Source of the DNA: Petrimonas sulfuriphila
GTDB lineage: Bacteria > Bacteroidota > Bacteroidia > Bacteroidales > Dysgonomonadaceae
DNA length: 64,000 bases
Assembly (NCBI RefSeq): GCF_051201015.1
Contig: NZ_JBPEHI010000011.1
Strand: one strand, 5' to 3'
Shown here: one piece after another, positions 16,369 through 24,386 of the stretch
How positions within the stretch are numbered: position 1 is the first letter of the stretch
Layout: the number at the start of each line of letters is the position of its first letter
Position numbers and translations under genes: made by a program
The notes under the pieces: model-generated
What the model was told of the DNA's origin: nothing
Seen by the model: only the letters and a program-made list of their open reading frames with translations
The model's database searches: none

Positions 16369-17628
16369 TCATTGGATAACCTGAATCAACCCTTTCCCGA
16401 TATCCCTATATTTAAGATTTTCAATCGGTTTTGCTTTGCTTTCAAGTAACTCCCAAATTTCCCGGGTGTTCAGATCCGGGAATTGTTCCATATAAAGCGC
16501 CGCCAGTCCGGAAACATGGGGAGTGGCCATACTTGTTCCACTCAACAAGACATAATTTCCTGAATTTCCGCTTTTCTTCGGATAAGAACTCAGCACATCC
16601 ACTCCTGGCGCACAAACATTGACATTGCCTCCGGTAGCCGCATTGATCCCGGCGTTAGAGAACCGGGCAACCCGCATCTGATTATCAATGGCTGCAACAG
16701 CCATGATGGAGAGAGAGTTTGCCGGTGCAGAAACCGGAACGGGCAATGCAGGCCTTTTACTATCATTGCCTGCAGCTGCAATAATCAGGCAATTGCTATC
16801 CAGAGCCCTGATTCCCACAGTCTCAAAAAGGACAGAAGGCTTTTCGTTCAGCTTCACCGGTGAAGCCAGGGACAAGGAGATTATTCGGAATTTTTTAGTA
16901 ATAGCCCAGTCAATCGCATCGATAATACTGCTGGTTGTCCCCTTTCCATTGTTGGAAAGGACTTTTCCTATTTTCAGGTTGCTGTCTTTTGCAATCCCGT
17001 ACCGCTTGCCGGTATCGTTTCTAACATTCCCGCAAGCAATACCGGCACAATGTGTTCCGTGTCCGTTAGGATCTTTATCCCAATCTTCACCTTCGATGAA
17101 GGATTTCCCTTCAACAATCCTGTCTACAAAATCGGGATGCGAAACATCGAATCCGGTATCGAGTATGCAAACATCTATTCCTTTGCCCGAAAATTGGGTT
17201 TCTCCCATTCCAATAGCTTTCAACCCCCACTCCAAGTCCGTTACAGCCGGTTTTGGAATCGGTTTTCTCCGGATGTAGTTTTCCAGTTCCAGAATTTTGT
17301 TCTTCAATTGATCAACATTTGTCTTCAAATCGTCAATAAAGGTAAATTCATCGGCAGGAAAAAACTCCCTTTCCTTTTCAAAATAGATAACCGGGCTTTT
17401 ACTGTCGGCTATCGACCGGGTTAGCTGTTCTTCATCTACATCGTCAACCACTACCACTCCCAGGTTTTTGTAAAGAACGGCATTGTTATTGTCGATAATG
17501 TTAAACGAGCGGTTATCTTTCGATAAATACTCCGATGAGGTAACGCTTACGGAGAACCCTTTCTCCACGTTACGGATCGATTTTTCGTTTTGACTGTCCA
17601 GCAAAACAATGTACCTGTTTTTTACCAT
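16369..17628 (-). CDS. Cytoplasmic S8 subtilisin-like serine protease
   Basis: Serine protease of 419 residues. The catalytic triad is intact: Asp157 (ILDTGFDVSHPD), His190 (NGHGTHCAG) and Ser366 (LSGTSMATPHVSG), with oxyanion Asn288 (AAAGND). Residues 1-90 form a propeptide-like segment beginning RYIVLL, followed by a short coiled coil (about 95-122). There is no signal peptide or membrane segment, so it should act inside the cell, which is unusual for a subtilase. It is the fourth gene of a tight operon with a DUF2589-like protein; the natural substrate may be one of its operon partners. Confidence 0.93.
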   Translation of the reverse strand: MVKNRYIVLLDSQNEKSIRNVEKGFSVSVTSSEYLSKDNRSFNIIDNNNAVLYKNLGVVVVDDVDEEQLTRSIADSKSPVIYFEKEREFFPADEFTFIDDLKTNVDQLKNKILELENYIRRKPIPKPAVTDLEWGLKAIGMGETQFSGKGIDVCILDTGFDVSHPDFVDRIVEGKSFIEGEDWDKDPNGHGTHCAGIACGNVRNDTGKRYGIAKDSNLKIGKVLSNNGKGTTSSIIDAIDWAITKKFRIISLSLASPVKLNEKPSVLFETVGIRALDSNCLIIAAAGNDSKRPALPVPVSAPANSLSIMAVAAIDNQMRVARFSNAGINAATGGNVNVCAPGVDVLSSYPKKSGNSGNYVLLSGTSMATPHVSGLAALYMEQFPDLNTREIWELLESKAKPIENLKYRDIGKGLIQVIQ

Positions 17629-17637
17629 AATTTTATT

Positions 17638-18222
17638 TCATTGAGTAGTGATTTTGCAAACAACTTTTTCGATAAGCAAGTAAATATCTTCCGGTATTAA
17701 ATTCGTGAGCAGTTTTTTGTTTATTACGGAAATAGAACCATTTTGAGAAAGCAGATAGCTCCAGTAAACCTCGATCTTGGGAATAGTATCCAGGTCTTTC
17801 AGCTTTTCGTCCGATAAGACTCCTTGTTGACAAAGGTTAAGAATCAAGTTGGAGAGAATTTCTTCACCCTCTTCGAGTTTTGTGATTTCTTTTTTATAGA
17901 CCTCCTGCAACAACCTGTCAAGACTCTCGATTCCGTTGTAAGAAAACCCCCACAACAATTCTCCTTTCCCGGAACTTATCTTCTCCATTTTGGAGGGATC
18001 AAAACCTCTTTTTACCGTTAGGAGCATGTTCCTTATCCTAAGAGCTTCCGATTCTTTAGAGCTTTCTCCTCTGTTTTCAAAATAATCGGATAATCTAGTC
18101 AGGAAAGTATTTAACCGATGCTCAAAATCGAATGATTTTTCGGCAAATAACTTTTGGACCTGATTAAACTCCGCAAAAAAATCGTCGATAACCCTGACTT
18201 TGTTGTGGATAAATTCTTTCAT
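17638..18222 (-). CDS. Unrecognised helical protein of the subtilase operon
   Basis: I do not recognise this 194-residue protein. It is rich in Lys, Glu and Leu, predicted mostly helical, with no signal peptide, membrane segment or Cys pattern; a stretch around residues 105-125 (KKEITKLEEGEEILSN) could form a coiled coil. Its ATG follows the stop of the gene before it with no spacer (TAG-ATG), and the subtilase starts 9 bases after it. It is therefore almost certainly made together with them and is probably a partner, adaptor or substrate of the protease. Confidence 0.75.
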   Translation of the reverse strand: MKEFIHNKVRVIDDFFAEFNQVQKLFAEKSFDFEHRLNTFLTRLSDYFENRGESSKESEALRIRNMLLTVKRGFDPSKMEKISSGKGELLWGFSYNGIESLDRLLQEVYKKEITKLEEGEEILSNLILNLCQQGVLSDEKLKDLDTIPKIEVYWSYLLSQNGSISVINKKLLTNLIPEDIYLLIEKVVCKITTQ

Positions 18223-18921
18223 CTATTCAAAAATGATTTCTTCGATTGTTTGGCCATTTTTATCCGTAAACGTTTTAATTCGCAGCCCCTCTTCTTCCAT
18301 CTCAATATGAAGATTAATAAACAACTTGTCCTTATCTTCCGTCCCGGAGGTATTCGGGTCGATGTAGATATCGTTCAACTTGGTAGATACCAACGAATAA
18401 CTATTGGCTATAGCTTCTGACAATATTCTTTTCATTTCCAGACCCTCCGTCTCGGAGGCGACATCCTGAGGCCTGAACACACCAAGGTTCAACGATTTGA
18501 TTTGAGGGGAAACATCTAGTTTTTTTACTTCGTCGCCGATATTCCTAACCAGTTTTTGGTCCTTTTTCTCAAGTGTTTTAAAGAGTTGTTTAAATTCGGG
18601 ATTTTGTATCTGCTCTCTTGTAACAGGAGAAATGTTCAGTTGCTTTTCTTTATTTACAGCCTCAATTCGTTCATTTAAATCATTCAGGAACTTCTCGTCA
18701 TCGAGCTTGAAGTTGTATTTCGACTGAGCACTTATATCACTAACCTTTAATGGTATGTCCATTTTTATAGCTGGAAAAGCAAATCTCGGTGCCTTAAAAA
18801 ACTTCAGGTATTCGTGGTTGGCGTACTCTTTGGCCACAAGAACTGACTTTTCATCTGCTTTTTTACGAGCCTGGATTATCTCGCTGTAGAGATAATCCAG
18901 GTAGTCTGAAAGTTTAATCAT
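18223..18921 (-). CDS. Unrecognised protein of the subtilase operon
   Basis: Protein of 232 residues from the ATG at 18921; the frame reaches back to 18981 inside the preceding gene, but the inner ATG sits 4 bases after that gene's stop. After an N-terminal helix (YLDYLYSEIIQARKKADEKS) comes PRFAFPAIKMDIPLKVSD, a Pro-rich beta stretch reminiscent of the beta part of DUF2589-like proteins. The rest is charged and helical, ending in a beta-rich tail (INLHIEMEEEGLRIKTF). No signal peptide. It may be a distant structural partner of the DUF2589-like protein; function unknown. Confidence 0.75.
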   Translation of the reverse strand: MIKLSDYLDYLYSEIIQARKKADEKSVLVAKEYANHEYLKFFKAPRFAFPAIKMDIPLKVSDISAQSKYNFKLDDEKFLNDLNERIEAVNKEKQLNISPVTREQIQNPEFKQLFKTLEKKDQKLVRNIGDEVKKLDVSPQIKSLNLGVFRPQDVASETEGLEMKRILSEAIANSYSLVSTKLNDIYIDPNTSGTEDKDKLFINLHIEMEEEGLRIKTFTDKNGQTIEEIIFE

Positions 18922-18925
18922 GATC

Positions 18926-19801
18926 TTAGTTTGTTGAACCCAATAAACCCAGTACTTTTTCCAGACCGGCCGGCATTTCATCGTTGGTTGCCCTGACCTT
19001 GACGCCTAAAGAATATTCTTTTTCAACCTTAATACCTGTACTTGACGATCTTTTGTAGGAAACATCCACTTTGAATTTTACCGGCCCCCAACCGCCAGAA
19101 GCTCCGGCATTGATACCAAATTCACTGCTTACGTTTTTCGTGTAGGTAGAGTTAAGCTTAACGTTGAAGTCCACCTCGCACGATTCAATCCGGAAACTCG
19201 GTACATTGAGTAAGGCGATAAACGGTACATTTATTTCTGAATCTTGTTGAATTGTCGGAGAGGTAGTACCCGGATTTGCAGGATCATATTCAGGATTAGG
19301 AACATTTTTCTTGTACTTGAACTCCGCCATCCTAAGTTTTTTTGTACCGGATGTGTCTGTCTCAAATCCCACCTCGTTAATGAAGCTCACGGTGCTTATC
19401 GACGCGTTCGATTGCGCTTTTACGCAAGCATCCAACGGTCCACCAATAATTGTTGCAAAATCAATACTCCCTAGCTCTGCGGCAAAATCTGCACTGGCAG
19501 CATCTGAGGTAATAAAAATCTTATCGTCTTCAGCCATTTGTCCGAAGATTAATTTTAACGCATCGGATGAAGCTCTGGCGACAGAGCTCTCCCATTTCTG
19601 GTCGTATCCGGTTTTAAAATTGTCGATAATGTCTATAATTTCTTTTTTTGTAAGACCCTGTAATTCAGAAGGATCAATCCCGCTAATCTGTTCGTATACC
19701 GAAGGGGATAGTACATCTTCCAGCCCCGAAAGCATCTCAATCAGTTCACTTTTTGTTTTTTTACTGTAGTCTTGTTCCAAGACCGATTTTAAAGTTTTCA
19801 T
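18926..19801 (-). CDS. DUF2589-like protein, first gene of the subtilase operon
   Basis: Protein of 291 residues. The block FATIIGGPLDACVKAQSNAS followed by ISTVSFINEVGF is, from memory, the signature of Pfam DUF2589. Residues 1-110 are helical and acidic. Residues 190-290 are beta-rich (FRIESCEVDFNVKLNST, then GWGPVKFKVDVSYKRSS). No signal peptide or transmembrane helix. Function is unknown for the family. As first gene of a five-gene operon ending in a cytoplasmic subtilase and a propeptide-like protein, it could be a structural or effector protein processed by the protease. A weak -7-like TATTGTTT occurs about 30 bases upstream of its start. Confidence 0.8.
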   Translation of the reverse strand: MKTLKSVLEQDYSKKTKSELIEMLSGLEDVLSPSVYEQISGIDPSELQGLTKKEIIDIIDNFKTGYDQKWESSVARASSDALKLIFGQMAEDDKIFITSDAASADFAAELGSIDFATIIGGPLDACVKAQSNASISTVSFINEVGFETDTSGTKKLRMAEFKYKKNVPNPEYDPANPGTTSPTIQQDSEINVPFIALLNVPSFRIESCEVDFNVKLNSTYTKNVSSEFGINAGASGGWGPVKFKVDVSYKRSSSTGIKVEKEYSLGVKVRATNDEMPAGLEKVLGLLGSTN

Positions 19802-19904
19802 CGTGCATTAATTTTAATAATAAAAACAATAGAATTTATTTGCGATAAAGATTCAAGCCGTACAATCTGCTGACTTATCGTTGATAAAATTAAGGGTGGA
19901 TTTG

Positions 19905-19985
19905 AAAAAAAATTAGGACAATTCTGACAAAAATTTGGACATTTTGAACATTAACTTCTTTTGATTTGTACTACAACGACGTAGC
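19905..19985 (+). promoter_or_regulatory. Promoter-like element B, related to element A
   Basis: Contains TTAGGAC, GACAAAAATTTGGAC, GAACATTAAC and GATTTGTAC in the same order and spacing as element A. It points right, towards the 3' end of the hybrid regulator gene, with no plus-strand gene behind it. It lies in the spacer upstream of the minus-strand subtilase operon and may be a binding site of the neighbouring AraC-type regulators. Confidence 0.5.
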
Positions 19986-20006
19986 AAAAAACATAATAAG
20001 CTTAAT

Positions 20007-20020
20007 GTCAACATGTTAAC
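20007..20020. promoter_or_regulatory. Near-palindrome, possible operator
   Basis: GTCAACATGTTAAC is a 14-base palindrome with one mismatched pair. It lies between the stop of the hybrid regulator and the start of the subtilase operon. An operator role is only suggested by symmetry and place. Confidence 0.3.
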
Positions 20021-20040
20021 ATCATTAAAAAAAACAAAAG

Positions 20041-22914
20041 TTATTGAGGCAGATTTCGATAGGCTGTTGGAGTAACTCCTGTAATTTTCTTGAATATTCG
20101 GGAAAAATAAGCCACATCAAGAAAGCCACATGCTTCAGCCACTTCCCCAATGTTTTTGTCACGCTTGGCCAGTAACTTTTTGGAGTAATCAATTTTCACA
20201 TGAAGAATATAGGCAGAAGAAGAAAATCCCGAGATAGCGTTCACTTTTCGGTTAAGCTGCGAAGGACTAATATTCAATGAGTCAGCTATTTGTTGTGGAC
20301 CCAGATTGGGATTGGATATTTTTTTGAAAATTAAATTAGTAACATTATGAAGAAAAATCATATTGGCATCCATAGGTTCTTTTGAACCTTCCTCCAATAC
20401 TGCCTTCATATACTTTACTTTCATGACCTTAATAAATTCCAGCAGGTTTGAAATTCTGATCAAGAGTTCCTCGGGCTGAAAAGGTTTTCTGATATATACA
20501 TCTGCACCGCACTTAAGTCCGGTCAGCATATCTTCGGAAGTAGTCTTTGCCGTGATCACAATAACCGGAATATGATTTAAAATTGTTGAAGATTTCACTT
20601 CTTTACATAAGGTCAATCCATCTTTACGAGGCATCATCGCATCAGTTATGATGATATCGGGTATCAGCCTGAGGGCTTTTTCCATACCGTCTACACCGTC
20701 AACGGCTGCAATGACGTTATACTCGTCTTTTAAAAGTGATTGAACATAAAAGAGGACATCCGGGTTGTCTTCTACCAGTAAAATGGAGGGTTTGCCATCC
20801 ACGTGAGGCACCTCTTCCTCAAATACTGATTGGCATGCTTTTGATTCATCTTTCCAATCTACAGAAAAATTCGTGTTATAAGGTGAATCACTGCCGGGTT
20901 CCCATTTCTCGATATTCACTTTCTCGTTTGTTCTTAACGGAAGTGTAACGGTAAACTCCGAGCCTTTGTTAAGCTGGCTCTTCACCTCTATGGTTCCATT
21001 CATATGCTCTACCAGCTGTTTGGTAAAAGCCAGTCCAATCCCACTGCCCTGCTTATCTCCCGAATTAGGCACCTGATAAAAAAGATCGAATATTCTTTCG
21101 AAATCATCTTCGCTTATACCCACACCATTATCAGTCACTTTTAATTTCACATCCTTCTCATCGGCCGTAATTAAAACACTAACCAATCCGTGATTTGAGG
21201 TATATTTAATAGCATTGGAAAGTAAATTCTGAAAAATGTCGGTTATATAGTTAGGCACAAAATCCATCTCAATAAGTGGACTTTGGGGATAGAAAGAGAT
21301 AAATATGTTCTTGTCGTTCGCAAATAAACGATACCGGTCAATCAATATCCCTATAAAAGTTACAATGTTACCGTTTTTCCATACCGGTTTATCCAGTCCG
21401 GAACTTATTTTAGTTATATCGAGCAGCTGATTTACCAGACGCAGCATCTGTTCACCTTGTTTCTCGATAGCAGAAAGGTAATACTTTTCTTCTTCAAGCG
21501 GGACTTTTTTGTTCTGCAGCTGCCTGCTGTGTCCAAGTATTATTGTTAAAGGTGTCCGGAATTCATGGGTGATATTGGTGAAGAAATTCGATTTAACCCT
21601 ATCTATTTTTCGCAACGTTTTATTTTTCTTGGTACGTTGTAAAAAAGCGTACCACAACGTTACAGACAAGGATATCAATAACAATAATGCTGCAGCAGAT
21701 GCCGTAAGTATAATTCTGGTCTCACGCACTTGCATCTCCCTTTCACTGTTCAACTGATCAATAAACTTCAAATTTTTTTCGCGTTCATAATTGATGCGTA
21801 TATCCGTTACCTGATTATTCTTCTGTATGCTAAGGATACTGTCCTGGTACATTACGCTTAACTTATTGTTTTCAAGCGCATCTCTGTATTTTCCGATCCG
21901 ACTATAGTACATCTCGTACAAAGCATAGACTTCCGACAAATGTTCGGGAGATCTGATCTCCTCTGCAGTCTCTTTAGCTTTCTCGAGATACCTGAGTGCT
22001 TCATCAAAATTGTCCAACTTAAGATTGATCCTGGAAACGGCCAGGCAAGAGACAAGCCAATGCCACTTATCGTCCATTCCGTCCATTACAGCATAAGCTT
22101 TCCGATACTCATCTTCTGCTTTTTGATATTCATTTTGATCTTCAAAAATTTCGCCAAAATGCGTATGACAAAGCCCGATCCCCAATTTTGATCCAATCAA
22201 TTGGTTTTTAATCATAGAAAGATCGTAATAATAGAACGCCGAATCATACTGCTTCCTCATTTGGTAAATAGCTCCTAAATTGGCATAGTTTATGGCCTGA
22301 CCGAGATTACTTTCGATGGTGACTTCTCCCTTGAGTGCTTCTCTGAATTTATTTTCGGCTTCGTTAAAATCGTTTATGGAAAGCGCGATGTTACCAATAC
22401 CATTCAGGGCCATAACCCTGTTTTTTTGGTTCGCTTTATCGTTGACATCTTGAAAGCTCTCTGTAATCTGAAGGGCCTGATAGTGGTAGTCGGACGCTTC
22501 GGGAAGGACGCCGATCCTTCTCAGGTTGGTTCCAATATTGTTGTAAGCTTGTGCAATATAAATTGTATCCTTCAAGAGGAGGGCAGCATTTAACGATTGC
22601 TGATGATAGTCGATCGCATTGGAAAAGTCAGATTGTGCCCGATACCTGTTACCAAGCTCACAACTAGTGATATAAATACCGGCGTAGTTTTTGGATGCCG
22701 TAAAACTGTTCAGCAGGAGTAATACTGAGTCGGCAGGAAAGTTGCGTGAATATACTTTTTTCTCCAGACTGTCTTTAAATGCAGTGCTCTCAATTGTGGT
22801 GTTTCCCGTTCTTGTACACGAAACAACTGTCAAAAATAAAAAAACCACCGCCCTAACAGTTAGCTGAGTTAACTGCTGGCGAGAAACATGAATGTATTTT
22901 ACCAATAAATTCAT
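20041..22914 (-). CDS. Hybrid two-component system protein (TPR sensor, histidine kinase, receiver, AraC)
   Basis: One-protein signalling system. Numbered from the upstream ATG at 22956 (971 residues), a lipobox-like TVVSC ends at Cys47. TPR-like repeats span about 70-380, a transmembrane helix 415-438, and the HisKA box has phospho-His464 (NITHEFRTPL). The ATPase boxes are N-x-x-x-NAIKYT, DNGVGIS and GSGIGLAF; the receiver has Asp772 (IIITDAMMP), and the AraC output domain covers about 870-971. I chose the inner ATG at 22914, which places the lipobox 33 residues in. The TPR sensor replaces the beta-propeller of classical polysaccharide regulators. The gene ends 240 bases upstream of the subtilase operon, which may be its target. 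Confidence 0.92.
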   Translation of the reverse strand: MNLLVKYIHVSRQQLTQLTVRAVVFLFLTVVSCTRTGNTTIESTAFKDSLEKKVYSRNFPADSVLLLLNSFTASKNYAGIYITSCELGNRYRAQSDFSNAIDYHQQSLNAALLLKDTIYIAQAYNNIGTNLRRIGVLPEASDYHYQALQITESFQDVNDKANQKNRVMALNGIGNIALSINDFNEAENKFREALKGEVTIESNLGQAINYANLGAIYQMRKQYDSAFYYYDLSMIKNQLIGSKLGIGLCHTHFGEIFEDQNEYQKAEDEYRKAYAVMDGMDDKWHWLVSCLAVSRINLKLDNFDEALRYLEKAKETAEEIRSPEHLSEVYALYEMYYSRIGKYRDALENNKLSVMYQDSILSIQKNNQVTDIRINYEREKNLKFIDQLNSEREMQVRETRIILTASAAALLLLISLSVTLWYAFLQRTKKNKTLRKIDRVKSNFFTNITHEFRTPLTIILGHSRQLQNKKVPLEEEKYYLSAIEKQGEQMLRLVNQLLDITKISSGLDKPVWKNGNIVTFIGILIDRYRLFANDKNIFISFYPQSPLIEMDFVPNYITDIFQNLLSNAIKYTSNHGLVSVLITADEKDVKLKVTDNGVGISEDDFERIFDLFYQVPNSGDKQGSGIGLAFTKQLVEHMNGTIEVKSQLNKGSEFTVTLPLRTNEKVNIEKWEPGSDSPYNTNFSVDWKDESKACQSVFEEEVPHVDGKPSILLVEDNPDVLFYVQSLLKDEYNVIAAVDGVDGMEKALRLIPDIIITDAMMPRKDGLTLCKEVKSSTILNHIPVIVITAKTTSEDMLTGLKCGADVYIRKPFQPEELLIRISNLLEFIKVMKVKYMKAVLEEGSKEPMDANMIFLHNVTNLIFKKISNPNLGPQQIADSLNISPSQLNRKVNAISGFSSSAYILHVKIDYSKKLLAKRDKNIGEVAEACGFLDVAYFSRIFKKITGVTPTAYRNLPQ

Positions 22915-22975
22915 TATTTTTTGTGTCTCTTGGCGGTAAACAACAGATATCCGCATCGTTGCAAATGTAATAAAA

Positions 22976-23008
22976 AAAAGCTGATAAATACAAATTTTAT
23001 CAGCTTTT
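22976..23008. terminator. Terminator between rplI and the hybrid regulator gene
   Basis: Stem AAAAGCTGATAAA / TTTATCAGCTTTT (perfect 13 bp) with a 7-base loop and A/T runs on both sides. It ends the rpsF-rpsR-rplI transcript on the minus strand. Confidence 0.8.
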
Positions 23009-23030
23009 AAAAAAATTTATTCTGTATATG

Positions 23031-23474
23031 TTATTCTGCTACTACCTCAAATGGAATTTCAACAGACACTTCTTTGTGCAACTTGGCAACGGCAACGTAG
23101 TTTCCTACTTCTTTTACCGCATCTTTTATCACAATGCTTTTTCTCTCCACATCAAAACCCTTTTCTTTCAATGCATCGGCAATCTGAATGTTGGTAACCG
23201 ATCCAAAGATCGTTCCGGTGGAACTGGTTTTTGCACCGATGGTAAGAGATACTCCTTCCATTTTTTCGGCCAGGGCCAAGGCGGTTGCTTTAATTTGTTC
23301 CAACTTATGAGCTCGTTGTTTCAGGTTTTCAGCCAACACTTTTTTCGATGATTCGGTAGCAATAATAGCTTTTCCCTGTGGAATAAGATAGTTGCGGGCA
23401 TATCCTTTCTTTACGTTTACTATGTCGTCTTTGTAGCCTAAATTCACTACATCTTCCTTTAAAATTACTTCCAT
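23031..23474 (-). CDS. rplI: Ribosomal protein L9
   Basis: Large-subunit protein bL9, 147 residues, the normal length. The N-terminal signature VILKEDVVNLGYKDDIVNVK with GYARNYLIPQGKA binds 23S rRNA; a long connecting helix and a C-terminal domain follow (TIFGSVTNIQIADAL). Third gene of the S6-S18-L9 operon, ended by the hairpin at 22976-23008. Confidence 0.97.
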   Translation of the reverse strand: MEVILKEDVVNLGYKDDIVNVKKGYARNYLIPQGKAIIATESSKKVLAENLKQRAHKLEQIKATALALAEKMEGVSLTIGAKTSSTGTIFGSVTNIQIADALKEKGFDVERKSIVIKDAVKEVGNYVAVAKLHKEVSVEIPFEVVAE

Positions 23475-23492
23475 AACTTTTCCTCCTTCTTT

Positions 23493-23759
23493 TTATTTCA
23501 TTAAATCGGTTACGTACGGAAGCAAAGCTATGTGACGTGCTCTCTTAACTGCTTGCGCGATACGACGTTGAAACTTAAGCGATGTACCTGTTATTCTGCG
23601 TGGAAGAATTTTCCCTTGCTCATTCAGGAACTTTTTCAAAAATTCGGGATCCTTGTAATCGATATACTTGATTCCATTCTTTTTGAAACGACAATACTTT
23701 TTCTTCTTAACATCCACCGATACGGGAGTCAAATATCTGATTTCTGATTGTTTAGCCAT
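23493..23759 (-). CDS. rpsR: Ribosomal protein S18
   Basis: Small-subunit protein bS18, 88 residues. The family core is KYCRFKKNGIKYIDYKD, then FLNEQGKILPRRITGTSLKF and QRRIAQAVKRARHIALLPY. It binds S6 on the platform of the 30S subunit. It starts 3 bases after the rpsF stop, so the two partners are likely translationally coupled. Confidence 0.97.
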   Translation of the reverse strand: MAKQSEIRYLTPVSVDVKKKKYCRFKKNGIKYIDYKDPEFLKKFLNEQGKILPRRITGTSLKFQRRIAQAVKRARHIALLPYVTDLMK

Positions 23760-23762
23760 CTT

Positions 23763-24167
23763 TTAATCCTCCTTTTCCTCTAATTCAACTTTTTTTCCCA
23801 CCTTAGCGGTATCCTGAGTACGTGCTTCCTGCTTCTTACCGCCTTTGTTGTTTCGTCTTTTCTCAGCATACTCAAAAGCAAAATGATCCTGCTTGATAGT
23901 TAAGAAACGAATTACACGCTCATCGCGACGGAAGTTTACTTCTAATCTGGCAACCACTGACGGGTCAGCTTTGAATTCCAGAAACGTATAAAAGCCGGTT
24001 GTTTTTTTATCGATGGGGTAAGCCAGCTTACGTAATCCCCAGTTTTCTTCGTTTACAATTTCAGCCCCTTGGTCCGTGAGGAGGTTTTTGAATTTTTCAA
24101 CCGCTTCCTTCATCTGTACATCAGACAAAACGGGAGTCAAAATGAAAACGGTTTCGTAATTGTTCAT
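23763..24167 (-). CDS. rpsF: Ribosomal protein S6
   Basis: Small-subunit protein bS6, 134 residues. The start MNNYETVFILTPVLSD and the core EEN-WGLRKLAYPIDKKTTGFY are typical. The C-terminal tail is longer than in E. coli and mixed in charge (ending KVELEEKED). First gene of the operon behind a good promoter at 24222-24252 and a short leader with a 5' hairpin. Confidence 0.96.
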   Translation of the reverse strand: MNNYETVFILTPVLSDVQMKEAVEKFKNLLTDQGAEIVNEENWGLRKLAYPIDKKTTGFYTFLEFKADPSVVARLEVNFRRDERVIRFLTIKQDHFAFEYAEKRRNNKGGKKQEARTQDTAKVGKKVELEEKED

Positions 24168-24198
24168 ACTAAAATGAATTAATTATTAATGATTTAAA

Positions 24199-24217
24199 CC
24201 GAAAAATTATTTTTCGG
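24199..24217 (-). promoter_or_regulatory. Hairpin at the 5' end of the rpsF leader
   Basis: CCGAAAAAT / ATTTTTCGG, a perfect 9-base palindrome around one central base, placed at or just after the expected transcription start. S6-S18 mRNA leaders in other bacteria carry a CCG-containing hairpin bound by the S6:S18 complex; the CCG here is paired, so equivalence is uncertain. Confidence 0.4.
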
Positions 24218-24221
24218 ACGG

Positions 24222-24252
24222 CAAAGATACAATAAAATACGCTAAAAACAAA
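24222..24252 (-). promoter_or_regulatory. Promoter of rpsF-rpsR-rplI
   Basis: On the minus strand TTTG (24249-24252), 19-base spacer, then TATCTTTG (24222-24229). This fits the Bacteroidota consensus TTTG-N19-21-TAnnTTTG fully. Confidence 0.75.
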
Positions 24253-24386
24253 GCTCTAAGGCTAATAAAAAAGATAAAAGACTGAAATTCGCACACTATT
24301 CGGATAAAGAAAACAGAGACAGTGACCGTCGTTTAACCGGACAAAACAACTTCTGGAATAATACATTCACGGAAAAAGGCTACTTT

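Noticed and set aside
16688..17278. 196-codon ORF on the plus strand
   Set aside because: Antisense to the subtilase core, whose motifs fix the coding frame.
16158..19801. Considered as a lantibiotic or secreted-peptide processing operon
   Set aside because: No precursor peptide, no transporter and no signal peptides; all products look cytoplasmic.
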